From contig JBLWUQ010000001.1 of assembly GCA_048268845.1 (NCBI GenBank), positions 248,001-312,000 of the forward strand: 64,000 nt of DNA. The letters are read 5' to 3'. The notes beneath the pieces were generated by a model. That model had not been told where the DNA came from. It worked only from the letters and a program-made list of their open reading frames with translations, and ran no database searches. Position numbers and translations under genes: made by a program. Positions 7,329 to 17,150 of this stretch are shown piece after piece (within the stretch, counting starts at the first letter, position 1; each line of letters begins with the position of its first letter). Source of the DNA: Muriiphilus sp048268845. Its GTDB lineage: Bacteria; Pseudomonadota; Alphaproteobacteria; Rhodobacterales; Rhodobacteraceae.

Positions 7329-10040
7329 ATGCTGGGTATCGGAAACCTCGCCAAGAAAGTCTTTGGCACCCCGAACGACCGCAAGATCAAGGCCACCCGC
7401 CCCACCATCGAAAAGATCAACGCGCTGGAAGCGGAATTCCAGGCGCTGAGCGATGACGGGCTGATCGCCAAGACCGAAGAATTCAAGAAACGCGTGGCCG
7501 AGGGCGAGAAGCTCGACGACATCCTGCCGGAAGCCTTCGCCAACTGCCGCGAGGCGGCGCGCCGTGCGCTGGGCCTGCGGGCCTTCGACGTTCAGTTGAT
7601 GGGCGGCATCTTCCTGCACGAAGGCAACATCGCCGAGATGAAGACCGGCGAGGGCAAGACGCTGGTCGCGACCTTCCCGGCCTACCTCAACGCGCTGACC
7701 GGCAAGGGCGTGCATATCGTCACCGTCAACGACTACCTCGCCAAGCGGGATGCTGAGTGGATGGGCAAGGTCTATGGCGCGCTGGGCATGACCACCGGCG
7801 TGATCTATCCGCAGCAGCCGGATCAGGAAAAGCAGGCCGCCTATCAGTCCGACATCACCTATGCCACCAATAACGAACTGGGTTTCGACTATCTGCGCGA
7901 CAACATGAAGTCCGAGCTGACCCAGATGTATCAGCGCGACCACTTCTTCGCGATCGTCGACGAGGTCGACTCGATTCTGATCGACGAGGCGCGCACGCCC
8001 CTGATCATCTCGGGCCCGTCACAGGACCGCTCGGAGCTTTACGTCACCATCGACAAGATCATCCCCGAGCTTCAGGACGACCATTTCACGCTCGCGGAAA
8101 AGACCCGCAACGTCACCTTCACCGAGGAAGGCAACGAGTTTCTGGAACAGAAGCTGCTGGAGGCGGGCATCCTGCCCGAGGGCCAGACGCTCTATGACCC
8201 GGAATCGACCACCATCGTCCACCACATCAACCAGGGCCTGCGGGCGCACAAGCTGTTCAAGCGCGACAAGGATTACATCGTGCGCGACGGCGAGGTCGTG
8301 CTGATCGACGAGTTCACCGGCCGGATGATGGCCGGGCGGCGTCTGTCCGAGGGGTTGCACCAGGCGATCGAGGCCAAGGAAGGCTGCAAGATCCAGCCCG
8401 AGAACGTGACCCTGGCCAGCGTGACCTTCCAGAACTACTTCCGCCTCTACGACAAGCTGGCCGGAATGACCGGCACGGCACTGACCGAGGCCGAGGAATT
8501 CGCCGATATCTACAAGCTGGGCGTGATCGAAGTCCCGACAAACGTGCCGATTGCACGCGTCGATGAGCACGACGCCGTCTATCGCACCGCGAACGAGAAA
8601 TACGCGGCCATCGTCGAGGAAATCAAGAAAGCCCACGCGAAGGGTCAGCCGGCGCTGGTCGGCACCACCTCGATCGAGAAATCCGAATTCCTCTCGGACA
8701 TGCTGACCGCCGCCGAAGTTCCGCACAACGTCCTGAACGCCCGCCAGCACGAGAAAGAAGCGCAGATCATCGCCGAAGCCGGCAAGCTGGGCGCGGTGAC
8801 GATTGCCACCAACATGGCCGGGCGCGGCACCGACATCAAGCTGGGCGGCAACGTCGAGATGAAGGTGATGGACGCGCTCGAAGCCGACCCCGAGGCGCAC
8901 CCCGACGAGGTGCGCGCGCGCATCGGTGCCGAACACGCCGAAGAGGAACAGAAGGTCAAGGAGGCCGGCGGGCTGTTCGTTCTGGCCACCGAACGGCACG
9001 AAAGCCGCCGGATCGACAACCAGTTGCGCGGCCGGTCCGGCCGGCAGGGCGATCCGGGGCGCTCGGCCTTCTTTCTCTCGCTGGAAGACGACCTGATGCG
9101 GATCTTCGGGTCCGAGCGGCTCGACAAGGTGCTGTCATCACTGGGCATGAAGGAAGGCGAGGCCATCGTGCACCCCTGGGTGAACAAGAGCCTCGAGCGC
9201 GCGCAAGCCAAGGTCGAGGCGCGCAACTTCGACATCCGCAAGCAATTGCTCAAGTTCGACGACGTGATGAACGACCAGCGCAAGGTGGTGTTCACCCAGC
9301 GTCTCGACATCATGAAATCGGCCGATCTGTCCGACGTGGTCGAGGACATGCGCCATCAGGTGATCGACGATCTGGTCGACAGCTACATGCCGCCGAAAAG
9401 CTATGCCGACCAATGGGATACCCAGGGTCTGCACGATACCGTGCGCGCAAAGCTCAACGTCGACGTGCCGGTCAAGGACTGGGCCGCCGAGGAAGGCGTC
9501 GACGACGACACGATCCGCGAGCGTCTGGTCGAGGCAACCGACAAGGTCATGGCCGAGAAGGCCGAGGCCTTCGGCCCCGAAACCATGCGCTCGATCGAAA
9601 AACAGATCCTGCTTCAGACCATCGACGCCAAGTGGCGCGAGCACCTCCTGACGCTCGAACACCTGCGGTCGGTCGTCGGGTTCCGGGGCTATGCCCAGCG
9701 CGACCCGCTGAACGAATACAAGACCGAGGCGTTCCAGTTGTTCGAGGGAATGCTCGATTCGCTGCGCGAAGACGTGACGCAGAAGCTGTCGCAGGTCCGG
9801 CCGATGTCGAAGGAAGAGCAGGAAGCGATGATGCAGCAACTGCTCGAACAGCAAAAGGCGTTGGCCGAACAGCAGCGCCTGGCGACGCTGGCGATCACCG
9901 GCAAGGAAGAACCTCCCGTCGGCGCCCCGCGCGCCGGGTTCGACGAGAACGATCCCGAGAGCTGGGGCAATCCCGGCCGCAACGAGCCCTGCCCCTGCGG
10001 CTCCGGCAAGAAGTTCAAGCACTGCCACGGCGCGTTCTGA
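7329..10040 (+). CDS. secA: Protein translocase ATPase SecA
   Basis: SecA is the ATPase motor that drives preproteins through SecYEG. The product is 903 residues. The start at 7329 (MLGIGNLAKKVFG) is the conserved N-terminus. Nucleotide-binding domain I has Walker A MKTGEGKTL (about residue 102) and Walker B-like DEVDSILIDEARTP. The preprotein cross-linking domain follows, then domain II with TNMAGRGTDIKLGG and RGRSGRQGDPG. The C-terminal SEC-C zinc motif is intact (CPCGSGKKFKHCHG), implying SecB binding. Its start is divergent from the PPIase gene. A long open frame continues upstream over argJ and the PPIase in antisense, but that part is a GC-rich shadow. Confidence 0.98.
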   Translation: MLGIGNLAKKVFGTPNDRKIKATRPTIEKINALEAEFQALSDDGLIAKTEEFKKRVAEGEKLDDILPEAFANCREAARRALGLRAFDVQLMGGIFLHEGNIAEMKTGEGKTLVATFPAYLNALTGKGVHIVTVNDYLAKRDAEWMGKVYGALGMTTGVIYPQQPDQEKQAAYQSDITYATNNELGFDYLRDNMKSELTQMYQRDHFFAIVDEVDSILIDEARTPLIISGPSQDRSELYVTIDKIIPELQDDHFTLAEKTRNVTFTEEGNEFLEQKLLEAGILPEGQTLYDPESTTIVHHINQGLRAHKLFKRDKDYIVRDGEVVLIDEFTGRMMAGRRLSEGLHQAIEAKEGCKIQPENVTLASVTFQNYFRLYDKLAGMTGTALTEAEEFADIYKLGVIEVPTNVPIARVDEHDAVYRTANEKYAAIVEEIKKAHAKGQPALVGTTSIEKSEFLSDMLTAAEVPHNVLNARQHEKEAQIIAEAGKLGAVTIATNMAGRGTDIKLGGNVEMKVMDALEADPEAHPDEVRARIGAEHAEEEQKVKEAGGLFVLATERHESRRIDNQLRGRSGRQGDPGRSAFFLSLEDDLMRIFGSERLDKVLSSLGMKEGEAIVHPWVNKSLERAQAKVEARNFDIRKQLLKFDDVMNDQRKVVFTQRLDIMKSADLSDVVEDMRHQVIDDLVDSYMPPKSYADQWDTQGLHDTVRAKLNVDVPVKDWAAEEGVDDDTIRERLVEATDKVMAEKAEAFGPETMRSIEKQILLQTIDAKWREHLLTLEHLRSVVGFRGYAQRDPLNEYKTEAFQLFEGMLDSLREDVTQKLSQVRPMSKEEQEAMMQQLLEQQKALAEQQRLATLAITGKEEPPVGAPRAGFDENDPESWGNPGRNEPCPCGSGKKFKHCHGAF

Positions 10041-10059
10041 CCTGACGGCCCGACCTTCG

Positions 10060-10088
10060 ACACCATGGCCCGATCGTGGCCATGGTGT
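10060..10088 (+). terminator. Stem-loop after secA (possible terminator without T-tract)
   Basis: Perfect 11-bp inverted repeat acaccatggcc (10060-10070) / ggccatggtgt (10078-10088) with a 7-nt loop, 19 nt after the secA stop. No U-run follows, so it may be a 3'-end stabiliser or a weak terminator rather than a classical one. Confidence 0.55.
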
Positions 10089-10233
10089 GACGGGGCCGCC
10101 ATGAACGGCTTGTCCGCAAACGAAAATTCTTCGCCCGGTTTCCGAAACAAAACCGGAAAAAGCCACCTTCTGTTCATTCCTTCGGCCTATTGCTGGGCCA
10201 GACTCCACGGCGAAGGATTGGAAGGAGAAGGCC

Positions 10234-11466
10234 ATGTTCGGCAAGCTCGCGGAAAAGACAGCCGGGTTTGACAAGAAACGCGTGTATACCGCCGTGGCGG
10301 CACTGCTGATCGCGGGTGCTGCCGGGCATTTCATGCAGCGCGGCGGTGCGTCAAAGCCGGAAGGGACGATTGTGGCGGACACTCCACCCGCCACGCAACT
10401 CGCGCCTCAGCCCGACGCGGCGCCCGGCGATATTGAAGCAGCCATGGTGCCAGCGGCATTGGTTCCTTCTGACCTTGCGCCCACGGCCATCGAATCCGCA
10501 GACCTGGCAGAGCCGGTCGCAGTGGACGCGGCACTTCCAGAACTTCCTGACCTGGCCGAACTGGCACGGCCATTTGCGGTCCCTGCCGTGGCCGGCACCG
10601 GTTCCGGCGCGCCGCTTGCCGAAGTCACCCGCGCCGCGACCGATCCGCTGCGCACCCTGGCGATGCCCGAAGCCTCGCCGGTCCCGGCCGTCGACCCGAT
10701 CGCGACCGTGCCGGTAACGCTCGCCGCGGTCGATGTTCCGCAAGAGCTTGCGCCGCCGCCGGTTCCGGCCATGCCCGAAACCCTGGCGTCGGTCTGTGAC
10801 ATACAGCTGTCGGCCGAGGTGCGGCCCGGCGCATTGGTCTTCCTGGCGCTCGAAGCCCCCTGCAATTCCGGCGAAACCGTCGAGTTCGACCATGCCGGCC
10901 TGAAATTCACGGAACAACTCGATACCGAAGGCAGCCTCGTCGTGTTGGTGCCCGCGTTGATGGAGGCGGCGAATTTCGCACTGACCTTCGAAGACGGAAA
11001 GCGGCAATCCATCTCGGCCAGCGTGCCGGACCTTGGCGACTTCGAGCGTCTGGCGCTGGTTTGGCAGGGTGGCACGGGCCTGCAACTTCACGCCCTGGAA
11101 AACGGTGCCTTCTACGGTGACGAAGGCCACATCTGGGCCGAAGCCCCGTCAAAGCCGGACAACGCGATTTCCGGGCTGGGCGGCTTTGTCTCGGTCCTCG
11201 GAAGCTCGGCCAACGGCTACGCGGCCGATATCTATACCTTCCCGCTCAGCTTGAAACGCGAGGGTGCGGTATCCGACGTCTCGATCGAGGCACAGGTCGC
11301 GGAAACCACCTGCGGCACGCAGATCGAAGGCGCGATCCTGCGCGCCAACCCCGGCCGCGCTCCGACCTTGTCCGATCTTTCCATGATGGTTCCGGGCTGC
11401 GACGCTGTGGGCGAATATCTGGTGTTGAAAAATCTGCCCCAAGACCTGAAAATCGCCGGCAACTGA
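10234..11466 (+). CDS. Membrane-anchored protein of unknown function downstream of secA
   Basis: The product is 410 residues. Residues 1-16 are charged, a single transmembrane helix follows (about 17-36, VYTAVAALLIAGAAGHFM), then a long Ala/Pro/Val/Asp-rich extracytoplasmic linker (about 40-185). A C-terminal globular region of about 220 residues follows, containing paired cysteines (SVCDIQLSAEV, EAPCNSGETVEF, ETTCGTQIEGA, VPGCDAVGEY) that could form disulfides. I do not recognise a catalytic motif. The ATG at 10234 has a strong ribosome-binding site (ggaaggag). It lies 22 nt before an OmpA-like gene and is probably co-transcribed with it; I recall this pair after secA in other Rhodobacterales. 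An envelope role is inferred only from topology. Confidence 0.75.
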   Translation: MFGKLAEKTAGFDKKRVYTAVAALLIAGAAGHFMQRGGASKPEGTIVADTPPATQLAPQPDAAPGDIEAAMVPAALVPSDLAPTAIESADLAEPVAVDAALPELPDLAELARPFAVPAVAGTGSGAPLAEVTRAATDPLRTLAMPEASPVPAVDPIATVPVTLAAVDVPQELAPPPVPAMPETLASVCDIQLSAEVRPGALVFLALEAPCNSGETVEFDHAGLKFTEQLDTEGSLVVLVPALMEAANFALTFEDGKRQSISASVPDLGDFERLALVWQGGTGLQLHALENGAFYGDEGHIWAEAPSKPDNAISGLGGFVSVLGSSANGYAADIYTFPLSLKREGAVSDVSIEAQVAETTCGTQIEGAILRANPGRAPTLSDLSMMVPGCDAVGEYLVLKNLPQDLKIAGN

Positions 11467-11488
11467 GGCGCGGTTTGCGGGGCACAAC

Positions 11489-13042
11489 ATGCGAAATCCT
11501 GGTGCGGCGGTTTTCGCCGCACTTTTCTTGTTCCTGGCTGTGGTTTCTGCCCGGGCCGATGATGTAACCCTGACGTCACGCGACGGCGAGGTCGAAATCA
11601 CCGGCACGCTGCTGGGCTATGATGGCGAATTCTACCGCGTCGACACCCGCTTCGGCATACTCACGGTCGATGGCTCGGGGGTGAACTGCGAAGGCCCGGC
11701 TTGCCCAAACCTTGGCGCCTATGTCGCCGAATTCACCCTGTCCGGCGCCGAGTCGATGGGCGAGGTGCTGGTGCCCGCGCTGGTCGAGGGTTTCGCGCTC
11801 CAATCCGGCTTTGCGCTCAGCCGCGAGGAGCAACCGGGCATCGGCACGCTCTTTACCCTCTACGATGCGGACGGCGCCAGGCCCGCCGCGCGCATCACCA
11901 TCCGGCTGACCACGTCGGACGAGGGCTTTGAAGATCTGCTCGGCGAAGTGACCGATATGGTCCTGTCGCTGCGCGAGGTATCGGTGCGCGAGCGCGAACT
12001 GGCACAGGAGGCGGGGCTGGGCGATCTGGCGGGTGCGCGGCAATCGCGGGTCATTGCGCTCGACGCGCTGGTCCCGGTGGTTGCAGGCGGCAACCCCGTC
12101 CGTCGCCTGACCATGCAGGAGCTGCATGACGTCTTCGCGGGCAGCGTCACCCGCTGGTCGGAACTGGGCGGTGAGGATGCCCCGATCACCGTCTACGCCC
12201 GCGACCCGGAGTTCGGGCTGGGGCAGGCGTTTGCCGGCTTGACGCTCGCGGAGTCCGACCTTGCGTCCCAAGCGGTGCGTCTGGCCTCGGACCGCGCCAT
12301 CGCCGAAGCCGTGGCGCAGGACCCGTTCGGCATCGGGGTTACCGGGTTCACCCGCAATGGCCTGTCCGAGATCATGACGCTGAGCGGCAGTTGCGGCTTC
12401 GACCTCGCGGCCAGTCGCGGCAGCGCGAAGGCGGGGGATTATCCGTTGACCGTGCCGATGTATCTTTACCTGCCGGCCCGGCGCCTGCCGAAACTGGCCC
12501 GTGATTTCCTCGGCTATCTGCGGACCGACAATGCCCAATTGGTGATCCGGCAAGCCGGTTTTGTCGATCAGGCGCTGGACGAGGTGCCGATCGATGTGCA
12601 GGGCCAGCGGCTTGCCAATGCGATCCGTGCGGCCGGGGACGGCACATCGCTGGACGAACTGAAACGGATGGTCGCACTCAGCTCGCAGACAGCGCGCCTG
12701 ACCCTGACCTTTCGCTTTCGCGGCGGCTCGGCCGCACTCGACGCGCCGTCGCGCTCGAATGTGATGCTGCTTGCCTCGGCGCTGGAATCGGGCCGGTTCG
12801 ACGGGCGTTCGGTGGTCTTTGTCGGGTTCAGTGACGGGATGGGCGACGCAACCCAGAACCTGCAATTGTCCCAGCGCCGCGCCGAAGCCGTGCGTGACGC
12901 GGTTCTGGACGAGATCGAGGCTTTCGACCCGGAGGCGGTCGCGATCTCGACCGACGGATTTGGCGAGGCGATGCCGATGGCCTGCGACGACGCGCCCTGG
13001 GGCCGGCACGTGAACCGGCGGGTCGAGATCTGGGTGAAGTAG
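11489..13042 (+). CDS. Exported PstS-like/OmpA-domain fusion protein
   Basis: This 517-residue protein begins with a clear signal peptide (MRNPGAAVFAALFLFLAVVS, ARADD). Residues about 185-340 resemble a PstS-type periplasmic-binding domain (VIALDALVPVVAGGNPVRRL, then a WSELGGEDAPITVYARD block). The C-terminal 120 residues are an OmpA/MotB peptidoglycan-binding domain (VVFVGFSDGMGDATQNLQLS, QRRAEAVRDAVL, ending HVNRRVEIWVK). This fusion usually marks a cell-wall-tethered binding or scaffold protein. The ligand is unknown; phosphate is only one possibility. It is likely in an operon with the preceding membrane-anchored protein and converges on radC. Confidence 0.82.
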   Translation: MRNPGAAVFAALFLFLAVVSARADDVTLTSRDGEVEITGTLLGYDGEFYRVDTRFGILTVDGSGVNCEGPACPNLGAYVAEFTLSGAESMGEVLVPALVEGFALQSGFALSREEQPGIGTLFTLYDADGARPAARITIRLTTSDEGFEDLLGEVTDMVLSLREVSVRERELAQEAGLGDLAGARQSRVIALDALVPVVAGGNPVRRLTMQELHDVFAGSVTRWSELGGEDAPITVYARDPEFGLGQAFAGLTLAESDLASQAVRLASDRAIAEAVAQDPFGIGVTGFTRNGLSEIMTLSGSCGFDLAASRGSAKAGDYPLTVPMYLYLPARRLPKLARDFLGYLRTDNAQLVIRQAGFVDQALDEVPIDVQGQRLANAIRAAGDGTSLDELKRMVALSSQTARLTLTFRFRGGSAALDAPSRSNVMLLASALESGRFDGRSVVFVGFSDGMGDATQNLQLSQRRAEAVRDAVLDEIEAFDPEAVAISTDGFGEAMPMACDDAPWGRHVNRRVEIWVK

Positions 13043-13064
13043 GCTCGGTTTCTGGCGAATTCGG

Positions 13065-13832
13065 TCACAACAGACCCTCGGCACGAAAACTGACCTCTCG
13101 CCCGCGCCCGATGACCAGATGATCGTGCAAGGCAATATCGAGCGGTGTCAGCGCGTCCTGCACCCGCGCCGTCATCGTGATGTCGTCCTGCGACGGCGTC
13201 GGGTCGCCGGAGGGGTGATTGTGCACGAGGATCAGCGCCGAGGCGTTCAGTTCCAAGGCCCGTTTCGCCACTTCGCGCGGGTAGACCGGCACGTGGTTGA
13301 CCGTGCCGCGCGCCTGCTCCTCATCCGCGATCAGGGTGTTCTTGCGGTCGAGAAACAGGATGCGGAATTGCTCGGTCTCGCGGTGCGCCATGGTCGTGTG
13401 GCAATAGGACAGCAGCGCGTCCCAGGATGAAATCGCATCGCGGCGCAACACGCGGGCGCGCGACAGGCGGTGCGCGGCGGCCTCGACCAGTTTCAGCTCC
13501 AGAACAACCGCATCGCCGACGCCTTCGATCTGGTGCAGACGTTCCGGCGGGGCCGACACCACGCCGTTGAAATCGCCGAACCGGTCGAGGAGCCGACGAG
13601 CCAGCGGCTTGACGTCCTGACGCGGGATCGCGCGAAAGAGCACGAGCTCGAGCAGTTCGTAATCCGGCATCGCCGCTGCGCCGCCTTCGATAAACCGGGA
13701 ACGCAGTCGTTTGCGGTGGTCATGGATGTAGGAGGGCAGGCGACCCGAAGTTATCGCCTGGCTGGGCGACGGCTGCCCCGCCGCGAAAAGCGGCAGGGTG
13801 GCCTCGGAAAGCTGGTTGGCGTGCTGCGACAT
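13065..13832 (-). CDS. radC: RadC/JAB-domain protein
   Basis: Member of the RadC family, formerly thought to act in DNA repair. The C-terminal JAMM/MPN+ metalloprotease-like domain has the zinc signature (LILVHNHPSGDPTPSQDD, about residues 195-212), with the upstream Glu supplied by the family. The N-terminal half has the UPF0758 helix-hairpin-helix (IEGVGDAVVLELKLVEAAA). The start is uncertain: the ATG at 13832 gives MSQHANQLSEATLPLF, while an ATG at 13850 would add six residues (MCKAGR); neither has a strong ribosome-binding site. It lies 53-71 nt downstream of dnaJ on the same strand. The true biochemical role of the family is unresolved. Confidence 0.9.
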   Translation of the reverse strand: MSQHANQLSEATLPLFAAGQPSPSQAITSGRLPSYIHDHRKRLRSRFIEGGAAAMPDYELLELVLFRAIPRQDVKPLARRLLDRFGDFNGVVSAPPERLHQIEGVGDAVVLELKLVEAAAHRLSRARVLRRDAISSWDALLSYCHTTMAHRETEQFRILFLDRKNTLIADEEQARGTVNHVPVYPREVAKRALELNASALILVHNHPSGDPTPSQDDITMTARVQDALTPLDIALHDHLVIGRGREVSFRAEGLL

Positions 13833-13903
13833 GCGCCCAGCTTTGCACATTGGAGTGAATCACTGGTTAACGTGCCGCGCCTGAAACCTTACGGGGCTAA
13901 GGA

Positions 13904-15055
13904 TCAGCCCTTCATCCCGTCCCAGAAATGCTTGACCTTCGAGAAGAAGCCCGAGCTTTCCGGGTTGTTCTCGGCGGAAAGCCCCTCGAACTCACGCAGA
14001 AGCTCTTTCTGTTTCGAGGTCAGGTTGACCGGGGTTTCCACCGCCAGCTCGATATACATGTCGCCATGTCCACCGCCGCGCAGCGCCGGCATCCCCTTGC
14101 CGCGCAGGCGCATCTGACGGCCGGACTGGCTGCCGGCGGGGATCTTCACCCGTGAACGGCCACCGTCGATCGTCGGCACCTCGATGTCGCCGCCCATCGC
14201 GGCGGCGGTCATCGACACCGGAACGCGGCAGTGCAGGTTCACGCCCTCGCGGTCGAAGATCGCGTGGTCGGAAACGTTGATGAAGATGTAGAGGTCGCCC
14301 GCGGGGCCGCCGCGCATCCCGGCCTCGCCCTCGCCGGCAAGGCGGATGCGGGTGCCGGTTTCGACACCTGCCGGGATATTGACCGACAACGCGCGTTCCT
14401 TCTCGATCCGGCCGGCGCCGTGGCAGGCCTTGCACGGGTTCTTGATCATCTGGCCCATGCCGTGACAGGTCGGGCAGGTGCGTTCGACGGTGAAGAAGCC
14501 CTGCTGCGCGCGGACCTTGCCCATGCCCGAACAGGTCGGGCAGGTGGTCGGCTCGGCGCCGCTTTCGGCACCGGTGCCGCTACATTCCTCGCAGGTGACC
14601 GAGGTCGGCACATTGATGGTTTTCTGCAGCCCGCTGAACGCTTCTTCGAGCGTCACGCGCAGGTTATAGCGCAGGTCGGAGCCACGGGTCGCGCGTTGCC
14701 GCCCGCCACCGCCGCGGCCGCCACCCATGAAATCGCCGAAGAGGTCGTCGAACACGTCCGAGAAGGCGGACGCGAAATCGCCCTGGCCCTGGAATCCGCC
14801 GCCCGGACGCCCACCGCCGCCCATGCCACCTTCGAAGGCGGCGTGGCCGAACCGGTCATAGGCGGCCTTCTTGTCGGCATCCTTGAGGACGTCGTAGGCC
14901 TCGTTCGCTTCCTTGAACTGGGCTTCGGCCTCGGGATTGTCGGCGTTGCGGTCGGGGTGAAGTTCCTTGGCCTTCTTGCGATAGCCCTTCTTGATCTCGT
15001 CCGCCGAAGCGCCCTTCCCGACGCCCAGAACCTCGTAATAGTCACGCTTGGACAT
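13904..15055 (-). CDS. dnaJ: Hsp40 co-chaperone DnaJ
   Basis: DnaJ stimulates the DnaK ATPase and delivers unfolded clients. The 383-residue product has all type I elements: the J domain (MSKRDYYEVLGVGKGAS, HPD in ELHPDRNADN), a Gly/Phe-rich region (about 70-125), and four CXXCXGXG zinc repeats (CEECSGTG, CPTCSGMG, CPTCHGMG, CKACHGAG, about 145-215). The C-terminal client domains end in FSKVKHFWDGMKG. The ATG at 15055 matches the family start; the frame extends a further 20 codons upstream without meaning. It is downstream of dnaK across a 73-nt gap holding a strong hairpin. Confidence 0.98.
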   Translation of the reverse strand: MSKRDYYEVLGVGKGASADEIKKGYRKKAKELHPDRNADNPEAEAQFKEANEAYDVLKDADKKAAYDRFGHAAFEGGMGGGGRPGGGFQGQGDFASAFSDVFDDLFGDFMGGGRGGGGRQRATRGSDLRYNLRVTLEEAFSGLQKTINVPTSVTCEECSGTGAESGAEPTTCPTCSGMGKVRAQQGFFTVERTCPTCHGMGQMIKNPCKACHGAGRIEKERALSVNIPAGVETGTRIRLAGEGEAGMRGGPAGDLYIFINVSDHAIFDREGVNLHCRVPVSMTAAAMGGDIEVPTIDGGRSRVKIPAGSQSGRQMRLRGKGMPALRGGGHGDMYIELAVETPVNLTSKQKELLREFEGLSAENNPESSGFFSKVKHFWDGMKG

Positions 15056-15083
15056 TGGTCTTGGTTCCCCTTCGGAACGCGAG

Positions 15084-15111
15084 GACCGGCCCGGACAGTG
15101 CCGGGCCGGTC
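15084..15111 (-). promoter_or_regulatory. GC-rich hairpin between dnaK and dnaJ
   Basis: Perfect 11-bp stem (gaccggcccgg at 15084-15094 and ccgggccggtc at 15101-15111) with a 6-nt loop, in the dnaK-dnaJ intergenic region. No T-tract follows in the direction of transcription, so it more likely attenuates or marks an mRNA processing boundary, lowering DnaJ relative to DnaK. This is inference from position. Confidence 0.7.
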
Positions 15112-15128
15112 GCAATCACGGTCGGGCC

Positions 15129-17042
15129 TTACGACCGCTTGTCGTTGTCGAGGTCCTCGAAGTCGGCATCGACGATGTCGTCATCGACACCGCGCGGGCC
15201 GTTATCGACGTCGGCCGCTTCGCCGGACTGCTCGTCCTGCTGCGACTTGTAGATCGCCTCGCCCAGCTTCATCGCCGCCTCGGTCACGTTCTGGATGCCC
15301 GACTTGATCTTGCCGGCGTCGTCCTTCTCGAGCTCGTCCTTGAGCGCGGCGATCGCAAGCTCGATCGCCTCGATCGTGGTCGGGTCGACCTTGTCGGCAT
15401 GCTCTTCCATCGACTTCTCGGTGGAATGGATCAGGCTTTCGGCGTGGTTGCGGGCCTCGACCAGTTCCTTGCGCTGCTTGTCGGCCTCGGCGTTCTCCTC
15501 GGCCTCCTTCACCATGCGCTCGATATCGGCATCCGACAGGCCGCCGGAGGCCTGGATCGTGATCTTCTGTTCCTTGTTGGTGCCCTTGTCCTTGGCACCG
15601 ACCGACACGATGCCGTTGGCGTCGATGTCGAAGGTCACTTCGATCTGCGGCATGCCGCGCGGCGCGGGCGGGATGTCTTCAAGGTTGAACTGGCCCAGCA
15701 TCTTGTTGTCTGCCGCCATTTCACGCTCGCCCTGGAACACCCGGATCGTCACCGCGCTCTGGCTGTCCTCGGCGGTCGAGAAGATCTGGCTTTTCTTGGT
15801 CGGGATCGTCGTGTTGCGGTCGATCAGCCGGGTGAAGACGCCACCCAGGGTCTCGATCCCGAGCGACAGCGGCGTGACGTCGAGCAATACCACGTCCTTG
15901 ACGTCGCCCTGCAGCACGCCGGCCTGAATCGCGGCACCCATCGCCACGACTTCGTCCGGGTTCACGCCCTTGTGCGGCTCCTTGCCGAAGAACTTGGTGA
16001 CTTCCTCGATCACCTTCGGCATCCGCGTCATGCCGCCGACCAGGATCACCTCGTCGATGTCGTCCTTGGACAGTCCGGCATCCTTGAGCGCGGCCTGGCA
16101 GGGCTTGAGCGAGTTCTTGATCAGGTCGCCAACCAGGCTTTCCAGCTTGGCGCGGGTCAGCTTCATCACCATGTGCAGCGGCTGGCCGCCGGCGCCCATC
16201 GAGATGAACGGCTGGTTGATCTCGGTCTGCGACGAGGAGGACAGCTCGATCTTGGCTTTCTCGGCAGCTTCCTTGAGCCGCTGGAGCGCCATCTTGTCCT
16301 TCTTCAGGTCGACGTCGTGTTCCTTCTTGAACTCGTCGGCGAGGTAGTTGACCAGGCGCATGTCAAAGTCTTCGCCACCCAGGAAGGTGTCGCCGTTGGT
16401 CGATTTCACCTCGAACAGGCCGTCGTCGATTTCGAGGATGGTGATGTCGAAGGTGCCGCCGCCAAGGTCATAGACCGCGATGGTCTTGGTTTCTTTCTTG
16501 TCGAGGCCATAGGCCAGCGCCGCCGCCGTCGGTTCGTTGATGATCCGCAGCACTTCGAGGCCGGCGATCTTGCCGGCGTCCTTGGTCGCCTGACGCTGGG
16601 CGTCGTTGAAATAGGCGGGCACGGTGATGACGGCCTGTTCGACCTTCTCGCCAAGATAGCTCTCGGCGGTTTCCTTCATCTTCTGCAGGATGAAGGCAGA
16701 GATCTGGGAGGGCGAATACTTCTCGCCCGCGGCTTCGACCCAGGCGTCGCCGTTGTTGCCCTTGATGATCTTGTAGGGCACCAGCTGCATGTCTTTTTCG
16801 ACTGCCGGATCGCCGAACCGGCGCCCGATCAGGCGCTTGACGGCGGAAATGGTGTTTTCGGGGTTGGTGACGGCCTGCCGCTTGGCGGGCTGACCGACCA
16901 GTCGCTCTTCATCCTTGAAGGCGACGACCGAGGGCGTCGTGCGCGCCCCTTCCGAGTTCTCGATGACGCGCGGTTGCGCTCCGTCCATGATGGCGACACA
17001 GGAGTTGGTGGTCCCGAGGTCGATACCGATGACTTTGGCCAT
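15129..17042 (-). CDS. dnaK: Hsp70 chaperone DnaK
   Basis: DnaK is the ATP-dependent cytoplasmic chaperone. The 637-residue product has the N-terminal phosphate loop (MAKVIGIDLGTTNSC), the second nucleotide motif (IAVYDLGGGTFDITILEI) and the adenosine motif (EVILVGGMTRMPKV). The substrate-binding domain follows (LDVTPLSLGIETLGGVFTRL), then a helical lid and an acidic Asp-rich tail (DADFEDLDNDKRS). The ATG at 17042 has a good ribosome-binding site (gagaggattttgagc). A TTG six nt upstream in frame is less likely. Expression is probably heat-inducible through the RpoH-type promoter at 17151-17180. Confidence 0.99.
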   Translation of the reverse strand: MAKVIGIDLGTTNSCVAIMDGAQPRVIENSEGARTTPSVVAFKDEERLVGQPAKRQAVTNPENTISAVKRLIGRRFGDPAVEKDMQLVPYKIIKGNNGDAWVEAAGEKYSPSQISAFILQKMKETAESYLGEKVEQAVITVPAYFNDAQRQATKDAGKIAGLEVLRIINEPTAAALAYGLDKKETKTIAVYDLGGGTFDITILEIDDGLFEVKSTNGDTFLGGEDFDMRLVNYLADEFKKEHDVDLKKDKMALQRLKEAAEKAKIELSSSSQTEINQPFISMGAGGQPLHMVMKLTRAKLESLVGDLIKNSLKPCQAALKDAGLSKDDIDEVILVGGMTRMPKVIEEVTKFFGKEPHKGVNPDEVVAMGAAIQAGVLQGDVKDVVLLDVTPLSLGIETLGGVFTRLIDRNTTIPTKKSQIFSTAEDSQSAVTIRVFQGEREMAADNKMLGQFNLEDIPPAPRGMPQIEVTFDIDANGIVSVGAKDKGTNKEQKITIQASGGLSDADIERMVKEAEENAEADKQRKELVEARNHAESLIHSTEKSMEEHADKVDPTTIEAIELAIAALKDELEKDDAGKIKSGIQNVTEAAMKLGEAIYKSQQDEQSGEAADVDNGPRGVDDDIVDADFEDLDNDKRS

Positions 17043-17150
17043 GCTCAAAATCCTCTCTTGGCGATGTTTGGGGCTTGGGCCTTCGAAAGCACCCGTGCCC
17101 GATCCCGATTTTTTTGGCCGCAGCGGGGATCCCGCTCCGGCGTCTGGGCG

